A stretch of 64,000 nucleotides of DNA, from assembly GCA_905331475.1 (NCBI GenBank), contig CAJNYU010000018.1:62001-126000 (forward strand). The letters are read 5' to 3'. This document shows positions 55,955-64,000 of this stretch, in pieces (the first letter of the stretch is position 1; each line of letters opens with the position of its first letter). The notes below the pieces were generated by a model. That model saw only the letters and a list, made by a program, of their open reading frames with translations, was not told the DNA's origin and did no database searches. The stretch is from Rotaria socialis (Eukaryota; Rotifera; Eurotatoria; Philodinida; Philodinidae). The translations under genes were made by a program, and so were the position numbers.

Positions 55955-56250
55955 ATAAGAACGCGTTGTCCAGATAAAAGACTGAGTTGTGAAGACGCTT
56001 TTTTCGACCTTTTGAGACGCGTTTGTGTAATGAAAAACGCGTTCTTTTGAATAAAAGGAACCCGCTCTGATCGCTCCATAAGAACACGTTTTTCGCGGTA
56101 AGAACGCGTTCTTATTTAGAAGAAAAAAAATCATTTATTTATTGTAATTTCAACTCTATAATGATCTCGANCGTCTGAACGCGTTAATTTGTTCTTAGAA
56201 CGCGTTTTTAGTCGATAAAATACGTTCAATTTTTTCGAAAACGCGCTCTT
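55955..56250. repeat. Array of AACGCGTT palindromes
   Basis: Perfect AACGCGTT occurs at 55960, 56036, 56103, 56178 and 56199, with variants at about 56015 (GACGCGTT), 56083 (AACACGTT) and 56239 (AACGCGCT). Several sit in the longer palindrome AGAACGCGTTCT. Spacings are near 67-76 bp except for the last pair. One ambiguous base (n) lies at 56171. Confidence 0.8.
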
Positions 56251-57162
56251 TCACGTTCATTATGACGAATATTTTTCCATGGGTTGATAACTTGAGTTTT
56301 TATGTATTTACCTTTTCCTGCTGTATTAGTCTGATATCGTAGGATAGAAAGAATGGATGTGATAACGTCGAAAGAAAAAATGTCGAAAGCATTGGACTTC
56401 AAGATCTTCTGGTTCAAGTAGATGATTATTCGGCATGCACCAAAACAAAAATTGGTTTGAAAATATAATCTTTTTTGGCATATCTCAAAAAGAAAAAGAA
56501 AACCTCAAATTGGTGTATGCCTAACGAGTACGCTGACCTTTCAAGTTAAAAAATGATTATTTGAATCAGCATGAACCTTGGCTTTGTAATTCTTAGTTTT
56601 ACAGCTCCAATATATCTACGAAGATGTTTTTTTATTGTTTGTAAAAAAACTATTCCGAATCAATTGTCAATAACCGTTATTAGAATCAAGAAAAGATATA
56701 GCACTCGTATTAGTGGGCATTAAACAGTCGAAAGAATTAAGTGATAATACTGCAAAACTGTACGGCAATATCTAAAAGCAAGCGAAATATATAGAAGATC
56801 ATACAACAATGCTGTGATTGCATTTTTTGCACTTTTGTAGTTCCTATCTGTACTACATTCTAGAATGTTCGCTCACAAAATTACTTATTGAGGAAAACTA
56901 TTAGCTAATCAACAAAATTCTAATGAAAAATAGAAAATACAATAAAACAAAATCAATTATTTTTTATAACGATATCTCACAATTTTCGACGTTGCATGTG
57001 TTCGACATTTTTCTTTCAACGTGTTCAATACATACCAGATCAATTGGTTCGCCTTATTGGTCGATCAAAGACAAACTACTTAATCTTGACTGCATTAAAA
57101 TAATTGATTGAATATACAAGGAAATGTTTGCGGTTTCAACACATATGAGAGCATATCCAAAT
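56251..57162. other. Intergenic, nothing recognised
   Basis: AT-rich sequence between the palindrome array and the hAT element. The frame at 56923-57111 lacks support. Confidence 0.45.
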
Positions 57163-58089
57163 CAGGGTTGCCAGCTGCTCAGGTCCCGAATGGGGTACAT
57201 TCGTGAGGTACGCAGTTTACATGTTTCACACTGGTCATCGGCTGCGGAAATCAATTTCAAAAACTATTTTCAATCAGGAAAGGGCATTCTCAGTTTTTCG
57301 TTTTACTATAAAGTCTAGCTTTCAAATTGAAATCTTTATTTTCTAATAAGTATATTCACAATAAAATTTCATTTTGACATACATATATTCAATTCAATCG
57401 TAATAAAACAATGCTTGCTCAAAGCGAACCTTCTCGATTTATATTTACACTGACTGTTGCACGCTTTTTTTCGAAGCTTTATTTTTGTTGACTTTTGGCA
57501 CACTTTATCAGTTGCGATTGTGTTTGAGCAAAAGAAAAAAAAACTTCACATGTCATAGTACTATTAAATCTGATTTTCAATTCAGCAGCTATCGTTTCAT
57601 ACACCGTCAAATTGCGACTGGCTGCCCATGCGCTTTTTCTTTGGCTGAAAACGCCTTCAACAAATGCATTCGAGCAAGGAATTGCGTACACATAAGAAAT
57701 AATTTTGTACATTTCAATACATATTGGTTTCGACTTTACAAGACGAAAAGCCCAAAATTGATCAGGCTGAAATTCCACTTCTCTTTCATGATTTTCCGTC
57801 GTCGGTTTGTGAATGAGACTATCTTCATCGTGGGACTCGTTGCATATGTCATTGTTGAATTCTTCATAAACATGACCATTAACAGCCAGCCAATATAATA
57901 GACGCTTCACATCTTTATCAATAGTAAATGTCGGATAAAGAGACAGAACTTTTCTTAGTTTCAACCGAAATATGGATGATAGTAGTCGTAACATTGAAAA
58001 ATGCAGATGGGGTACAAACTGCGTAGCTCAGAGGTACACGTTTTTTTTGAGGTTCAAAAGGCTCACATGGGGTACGGCTGGTAACCCTG
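57163..58089 (-). mobile_element. hAT-family DNA transposon, internally deleted
   Basis: Terminal inverted repeats are CAGGGTTGCCAGCTG at 57163 and its near copy (CAGGGTTACCAGCCG, read from 58089 inward), 13 of 15 matching. Flanks ATCCAAAT and GTACAAAT form an imperfect 8-bp target duplication, the hAT length. Subterminal inverted repeats include TGGGGTAC and TACGCAGTTT. The inside holds only the C-terminal transposase part. It is therefore non-autonomous at 927 bp. Confidence 0.82.
57479..57994 (-). pseudogene. hAT transposase C-terminal fragment
   Basis: 171 codons are open. The end resembles the hAT dimerisation region: YKIISYVYAIPCSNAFVEGV followed by FSQRKSAWAASRNL. The zinc-finger and catalytic N-terminal parts are missing, so it cannot encode an active transposase. 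It lies inside the inverted-repeat-bounded element. Confidence 0.75.
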
Positions 58090-59570
58090 GTACAAATATA
58101 GTTTGCATTCAATAATACAAAAGGAAAAGTCGATGATCGGAGTCTTTGCTAGGAATAAGTGTGTTATTTATTTTTGTGACTGATTTTTCACATATAAAAT
58201 TTGGTAAACATTGTATCAAGGATCAACGAAATTCACCAAAAACAAATGGATAAAAATTCGATTGATCTTGCGCGATGAGCAACATTTCAAACATTTAAAA
58301 TACCCATAAAAGTTACCTCCGCAACTATCCTCGTTGTTACTTGGTTGCAGTTTTGAAGTTTATTATTAGCTGCCTATCAATCATCACAAGATAGTGTCGC
58401 CAATAGCTTACTTTTTACCTGTCTGCGTAGGTATATTTTGAAAGAAAACAAACCATGACCTGTTCTCACTCATCAAAATTAAAGAAAACTTTGTATTTGA
58501 GTTTTAATCATCTAATTGCGGAGACTTTCATTTTATAAATAATAAACGAATGAAAAAGATCATTATCTCTCATATCTAATAATGAAAGTATATTTGGTTT
58601 TGAAAGCAAGAAAATCGTAACACAGGTTAAAAAAAGTGATGTAGCCTTTCATCTGCGCGTTGTTTTGTTTTGATCGATAGATAACAAAAAGAAGAAAAAA
58701 AGCATGGTATTATTATTATTATTTTTATTTTGGTTGTTTAGCTATATGAATACCATGAACAGTAAAAGGAAAATTTTGCCAAATGCTCCCAATTAGAAAA
58801 ATCATCAAAAGTATTTTAGAATTTTTCTTTATGCTCCAGTTGGCTTGAGTTCGTCAACTTACCTTCAGGACTACTATTTTGGGACAAATTCAGTTCTTTT
58901 TTTGTAGTATGATTGAATTTGGAAAAAAACCAATCAGCCATATATAATGAGCAGTTTTTTTTAATCAAATATCGGAGCTTCATTGATATGAATTTCTATT
59001 TTCGAATATTGCTTATCAAAGTTTTAGCTTTAAAACCAATGAGTAGAGTAAGCATTTTGATGCCAAATCAGAATATGACGTTTAGTATTTGCCATGCTAA
59101 ACTCTTTACCATTGAAACCTTTTGAATAATTTGAAAATTCATATTTATGGTGCTCTGATACCATACTGAAAACAAATTCAATTTTTGCATCAATAAACCG
59201 AGCGTTTTTAAAAACAGTGACGACGCACATCATCACGTGGTCGGAAGTAAACTTAATTGCGCATGTTACTTTTTGACTTTCTCATACGGGCGCCTCAAAA
59301 TGCAAAAATTTTATCTGGAGCTTTTCGCAACATCATCTGTAAACATGCAGACACAGGTCATATCAACTATGAAGAGGATATTTAATATATTTCACTATAT
59401 TATAACGAAGTAAAAATGCAACGAGTCAAATACCTGCTGACTATTTCGAATGAATCATCCGATTTGTTTTCTTCTTTTCCTCAAAAACAAGCCTTTCTTT
59501 TATTACTTTAAAATAAATAGTTATGCATGTTTTATGCTTTCACTAATCTTTCTAGACATATTCACATTGA
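58090..59570. other. Intergenic, nothing recognised
   Basis: AT-rich sequence with a short (TAT)n tract near 58710. Frames at 58913-59125 (+) and 59030-59236 (-) are unsupported. A TTTCTAG acceptor-like site lies just before the ATG at 59571. Confidence 0.45.
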
Positions 59571-60835
59571 ATGCTGTCCAATCTTCAAATACTTGAATTA
59601 TGTGCATCTGGAAAAGCTTTAAGAACTCCTTTACGTTTACTTAATCGTGTTAAACATTACGCTTATGGCGATATTGAAAAGCTTAATGAACAAGTGGCGA
59701 CTCATTTCAATACCTGGTCATTTATTGTCTTGCTAAATTTAGACGACCAAAACTCGCATATCGATTTAGACTACCTAAAAGAACAAGGCTGCGTGCGGGC
59801 TATTTTTTATGTGGAAATTTAACCTATGACATACAAGATAATTATGGAAAGATTTATCCTGTTCAGAAAGAAGTTATTGCATCTAAAATAAAATCAGCTA
59901 TTATTCAATTTTTGAGAGCTGATGCTGCAAAAAGATTATCATTGGGTGATATAATTGGTTCACAGCATCGGATGTCGCAAGCTCATAGTTTTGAACGCCA
60001 AAACTTGACAGATGACCAGGTAGTATATCTTTATTAGCCTAAATATATAATCTAATTGCAAAAATGAATTAAAAGGCCGTTCCTTGTCATGTTCTAATTA
60101 TTCCACTGAATACAAATATCGACAATTTACTCGATTTTCAACCGCGTTTCTTACAACAATGTAAACAAATAATCAAAATTTTCATTAATACTATGACTTA
60201 TTTTTTTTTATGCTAGGTAATGATCTATGTCCTGATTATGAGCCAACAGTTTGTACAATTTATGACTATTTACCTCAAAATGAAAGTGGTGAATTTGATC
60301 GAAATCCAGATGCAGCTCTTCTTTGTAATCATGTGAAACGGCTGTCACTGATTCGCGTGTATCTTATTGGAAATGAAGCATATATTCGAAATTCGATGTG
60401 CAAATATTTTTTCCAATGTGAATCACATGCTACGAATCTGGTAGGATACAATGAAACATATACACTTGTTGAAAACGAACCAATTGGTGCTAATATAATG
60501 AATGATTTAAACCGCATCATAAATGTTGAACTACCAGTAACGCGTGTCATCAAAAAGTTACGTGAAATCGCAGATGATCCTCATTTTTACGGCGCTCTTG
60601 AGTGTTCTAATGCTAATCTTGAACGACGGGAAAGGCCTGCGGTTCGTCCAGACACCCCCGAAGGATATAGCTCCACAGTATGTAGAAACATAAGATTGAA
60701 ACAATATTATACTATTTATTTAATTTCTTTTATTATTATTATTAGTATCATCAAAGCACACAAGCTGAAGCTGGCCCTAATACTCAACTTGAAGATGCTA
60801 ATGATGGTGATATTGATGCGAAAATTTCAAAATAA
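59571..60835 (+). pseudogene. Unrecognised multi-exon gene with a one-base frameshift in exon 1
   Basis: Exon 1 (59571-60018) reads MLSNLQILELCASGKALRTP onward but shifts frame near 59798. One frame stops at YVEI, while the other continues YFLCGNLTYDIQDNYGKIYP to a donor after DDQ. Exons 60076-60160, 60217-60677 and 60746-60835 then join in phase (AVPCHVLIIPLNTNIDNLLD; NDLCPDYEPTVCTIYDYLP; closing DGDIDAKISK). Clean splice phases downstream show a real gene history. The single-base loss makes this copy non-functional unless it is a sequencing error. There is no recognised domain, signal peptide or transmembrane segment. Confidence 0.65.
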
Positions 60836-61247
60836 ACTTCAAGAATCTTCCACCGTACTGTTCGTGTACACTAATTTCTAAATCAATGAAAGTATTTTTA
60901 GAAAAGCTTTTAAAATTGTTATTGAATTTTTTTATTTTCCAAAAAATAATGTCTATAAATTATATATGAACGTGAAACTAATAATTAGACGTTCAAGTTT
61001 TTATATTTAATATGTGTAAAAAAAATATAGACAATAAATATCAGAAGTAAAACTATATATTTGATCTACTGAAGTAATTCATAATGGACTTTTAATTATT
61101 TCCATCTTGAAAAGTAATACTGGGTTAGACATTAACTATATTACCGAATAGCCTTTATGCTGTGTCTTGTTATGATAGATTTGGCATTCAAAATAAACTT
61201 TCAGGAATCCTTAGACTTTCAATTGAAGATATTTTACGGGGTATGGG
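60836..61247. other. Intergenic, nothing recognised
   Basis: 3' flank of the frameshifted gene; AT-rich. Confidence 0.4.
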
Positions 61248-61475
61248 TGTGCCACACTCACACATCAATGTCTTGAGATTGAGATAAACATCTAAATATT
61301 TGTTGTCGTTCTTGTTGAAAGTAATCATTGGTTAACTTTTATCAATGATAGACAATCGATAAGATCAACATATATAAAGGGCAGTATTCTCTGGCAATAA
61401 ATAATCAACTCAACAAACAAAAGAATAAAAATATTCAAAAAAAAACAACAGTATCATTTTTATTTCAAGGGTGAC
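61248..61475 (+). mobile_element. Candidate second solo LTR
   Basis: Starts TGTGCCAC, identical over eight bases to the solo LTR at 3391. It contains TATATAAAGG near 61371 and AATAAATAA near 61396, and could end GTGACA at 61475. With those ends the flanks do not match. With slightly different ends (61250-61467) it is bounded by GGGTG on both sides, but the terminus is then non-canonical. Confidence 0.4.
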
Positions 61476-61850
61476 ATGTACAACCATTTACATACTTTTT
61501 TCTTATTTAGCACTATTAAACTAATTCTTTTTCAAAAATCAATGCATATGTTCTGATTACCAATAGAACAGTGTGTTACTAAAATTAATTTAGCATCTGT
61601 GTCAGGTAAAACAATTACGTCTATGTGAGAAACTAAAATAAACTTATATTTGATACTGATCGATGCAGATTTCCTGCCTACGTTATCTGTACCTCATATT
61701 TCTATTCATTACCTTATCAGTCGAGCGATGTTCGTACTATGTATATCGATTTTAGAACAATGGCACATCAACGCGGTCGGACATACATGCATACTAAATA
61801 ACGAAAAATAATCAAAGCATATTTATTGAATAAGTTTGAGAAAAAAACAT

Positions 61851-62152
61851 TTATAGCTGTTTTTCACATGTTCTATACCGATTCATCACGCTTTTAATAC
61901 ATGAATGTGTTGAAGGAAGCGATTTTTCTAGATAGAGCAGAGCTTTTGAGTAGTCTCCCATGTTTTTACACACTTCTCCGATATTACTGTAGCCAATACC
62001 CAAGGATGGATGAATCGGAGACAGAGCTTTGTCATAGATTTTATGTGATTTTTCGTAAAATTCACGTGCTTTCGAGTAGTCACCCATGTCGCTATACACT
62101 CCACCGATGCTGTTGTAGGAAGTAGCTAGTGAGGGATGGTGTGGATGTGGAT
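61851..62152 (-). pseudogene. Kinesin-light-chain-like TPR fragment
   Basis: Two 42-residue TPR units are visible: HPSLATSYNSIGGVYSDMGD... and HPSLGIGYSNIGEVCKNMGD..., each with the KAxxxxEKS helix. The fragment starts abruptly where a GTGTGGATC repeat begins (TGA in frame just upstream) and ends in a short non-TPR tail. Large TPR proteins with this repeat are common in bdelloids; this is a relic of one. Confidence 0.7.
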
Positions 62153-62185
62153 CTTTCCTTCAGCCACACACCCACACCCAGGTTC
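62125..62185. repeat. Copy A of a TGTGGATCTTTCCTTCAG repeat
   Basis: Contains GTGGATCTTTCCTTCAG followed by CACACACCCACACCC, shared with the copy at 63418-63475. The two halves form a GTGTGG/CCACAC fold-back. It abuts the TPR fragment. Confidence 0.6.
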
Positions 62186-62279
62186 TGTATAAAAAAAACA
62201 TTTCATTCGACCTGAGCGTCTCAACTACACTGGGGGTTCCTTTTTACGGAAATAATCAATGCAGTAGAGACACCATTCT

Positions 62280-62400
62280 CTATATCCAACCTCCCTGGTC
62301 GAACAGTACGGTCTATATAGGGCCGTATACGGTCATAAACGGTTTGTTCACGACCGTATACGACCCATATCTGATGACCGTATTCAATCACCGGGGCTCC
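62280..62400. repeat. ACGGTC/GACCGT fold-back cluster
   Basis: CCGTATACG occurs twice and ACGGT or ACCGT several times in both orientations within about 100 bp (for example GGCCGTATACGGTC). Each is a short palindrome. Confidence 0.6.
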
Positions 62401-63054
62401 GCCAAACATCAGCATGCAACAAACCATACCGTTTCAAAGTTCCGTTAATCTCGATTTAAATAGGCGAGTAGAAGAGCATACATTGACATAAACACAAATA
62501 TAAACATACCCATTCAACCCGTTCCTCCAGTCGATCTAAATACATCAAATAATAAAATATATATAATGATAAATATAGATGTAAACATACCTCTGGAATT
62601 CAATCCTTCAAGTCTAGGGATGTACAGTGTCGGTTTACTGAGCACTGGTACATCGACGGTTCCTGGTTGACTAAAACTGTAATACAAAAATAACTAGCTT
62701 TCTAGACTAAAGAATACAAACTAGCCTCATTACAAAACTTCACATTGATTATATGCACCATAAAGCTGGTATGGTAGTAACAATACACATTGATTTTAGG
62801 AAGTTATAGATCAACCTTATAAAACTGTCACAGTTTGTTGACGAATCCAACAGAATCGAAGATGAAAAATGAAATTTAATAATTTCCATATGATGCGACG
62901 TAAACTACACAATACAACTTAGATTCTCTTTATTATGCAGATAAATACTTGGAATCATTTAAAATTTTGGTATTTCTAGATTTATGAATAAATTGGAATC
63001 TTTGTTGGACGTGCTCCACAGAACAGGAAGTTCTACGTAGCAGCCCATGTAATA

Positions 63055-63175
63055 AAAACCGCATGAAAACCGCCGGTTTACCGCGGTTTTACCGGTCCGG
63101 TTACCGGCTCCCATTACCGCAGAACGGAAAAATAACGCGGTTTACCGCAAAAATTGATCCGGTATTAGCAACATG
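63055..63175. repeat. CCGGT/ACCGCGGT-rich palindromic stretch
   Basis: A GC-rich island containing GTTTACCGCGGTTTTACCGG, GGTCCGGTTACCGG and CGCGGTTTACCGC, repeatedly self-complementary. Confidence 0.6.
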
Positions 63176-63404
63176 GGAGACCAAAATAATAAAATACATA
63201 GTCGAGAGGCTTTGAATTGAATGATGGTATTCGCATATTTGAGTAAAATAATAAGTAATGCAATGCATCGAAGGTTGTTGTAGAATGTAAAATTATAGAT
63301 TGTTCAAGACTGGGACACCCTTGACAAAGATAGAGGTGCGTATTTCACTGTAATCTGTTGTAAACTACCATTAAAATTGGCGAATATGTATACTTTGACC
63401 GATG

Positions 63405-63550
63405 CCGTGGCTCAGTGGCACCGATGGGTGTGGGTGTGGATCTTTCCTTCAGTCACACACTCACACTTACACCTACAACTCGATTGCAATGATTTCTCTC
63501 AAGCAAGACCAGTGTGAGATTAAAGGTCTTTAAAGCACAGTTGGGACGTT
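63405..63550 (+). repeat. SINE-like repeat with tRNA-type A box
   Basis: TGGCTCAGTGG at about 63409-63419 matches a Pol III A box. A weak B-box-like CTCGATTGC lies about 60 bp on. In between sits the GGGTGTGGGTGTGGATC repeat shared with 62125-62185, including a TGTGGG telomere-like run. Classification is tentative. Confidence 0.4.
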
Positions 63551-63779
63551 AAATTTAGATCAATTAGCCGAAGTTTGTGAGAAGCTAATCTTGTTTGTAG
63601 ATTAAACCGTTTACAGTCAAAAGCTTGTCATTGAACTTTAGACAGTAAAACTGAATCTTTACATTGATTGTCACGTAGATCGGCTAACCATTGTTACCAA
63701 TCTACTGACTGATATCAGATGTTGATTTGTATTATTGTCATTTAATTGGTAAAACTATTCGCGATTTGAGACAATTAAG

Positions 63780-63905
63780 ATCCGTTCAAAAATTGGCTCG
63801 GTTCTATTGCAGTGGTTTAGGACAGAACCACCATTGAAAAAAGGTTCAGTACAGAAAAAAAGGACTGACACAGAACCCTTTTAAATATTTGGAACCTTTT
63901 TCTAC
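63780..63905. repeat. GGTTC/GAACC fold-back cluster
   Basis: Multiple GGTTC and GAACC words in opposite orientations (for example CTCGGTTCTATTGC against GACAGAACCACC, and GGTTCAGTACAG against GACACAGAACCC) suggest a hairpin-forming repeat. No gene seen from 62400 to the window end. Confidence 0.5.
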
Positions 63906-64000
63906 TCGAAATGCTTTTTAAAATTGTATAGAATTACTGATGGTTTAGTAAAATCTTTAGAGAATCTTATAGAGTTCTATATCTCGTATTAAGTCATAAA

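Noticed and set aside
55847-56134. Several overlapping short frames in the palindrome array
   Set aside because: They mirror each other on both strands because the DNA is palindromic.
63418-63445. True telomere array
   Set aside because: Only about two TGTGGG-like units, embedded between unrelated sequences; a telomere-like motif at most.

Overview
This is nuclear DNA of an animal. It is AT-rich, its genes have many introns (mostly 45-70 bp, GT-AG), and the conserved proteins read as metazoan (ACK kinase, RASSF, IFT57, MOB2, PAN2, LSM1, POLR2B, RPL35, spartin). Lineage-specific signs point to a bdelloid rotifer, more likely Rotaria-like than the less AT-rich Adineta, but that is inference: an F-box/LRR-type gene of the kind expanded in bdelloids, a kinesin-light-chain-like TPR fragment, 7TM receptor relatives, fold-back repeats, and short tracts resembling the TGTGGG telomere motif known from bdelloids. 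All exon joins below were worked out by hand from splice sites, reading phase and protein-family knowledge; none was aligned.

Layout. 1-5.7 kb: a rhodopsin-like GPCR, a fold-back repeat cut by a solo LTR with a 5-bp target duplication, then empty sequence. 5.7-12 kb: an ACK-type tyrosine kinase (minus) whose 2.95-kb intron holds a complete plus-strand RASSF-type gene. 12-17.6 kb: empty sequence, then the divergent pair IFT57 (minus) and CCDC12 (plus). 17.8-24.7 kb: MOB2 with three phase-compatible candidate first exons, and an unrecognised eight-exon gene. 24.7-30.9 kb: intergenic repeats, an F-box-type gene that may be decaying, a 100-N assembly gap and tandem arrays.

30.9-42.4 kb is the densest part. 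A WD40-only PAN2, LSM1 and a type II NADH dehydrogenase lie in tandem on the minus strand, and POLR2B lies divergently on the plus strand, complete at 1174 aa. LSM1 and PAN2 both act in cytoplasmic mRNA decay and are only 178 bp apart, with a splice acceptor almost touching the PAN2 start codon. This fits a trans-spliced two-gene unit.

43-55.5 kb: a small secreted protein gene, a two-Ig-domain surface protein gene, a dead GPCR, tRNA-Pro(TGG), RPL35 and spartin. 55.5-64 kb is accessory: an array of AACGCGTT palindromes, a deleted hAT transposon with matching terminal repeats, a frameshifted gene of unknown family, a second LTR-like element, a TPR fragment, and several fold-back or SINE-like repeats.

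The observations most worth following are the WD40-only PAN2 next to LSM1, the NDH-2 gene (patchy in animals, possibly transferred), the nested ACK/RASSF arrangement and the MOB2 alternative first exons. I did not see a clearly new multi-gene system.
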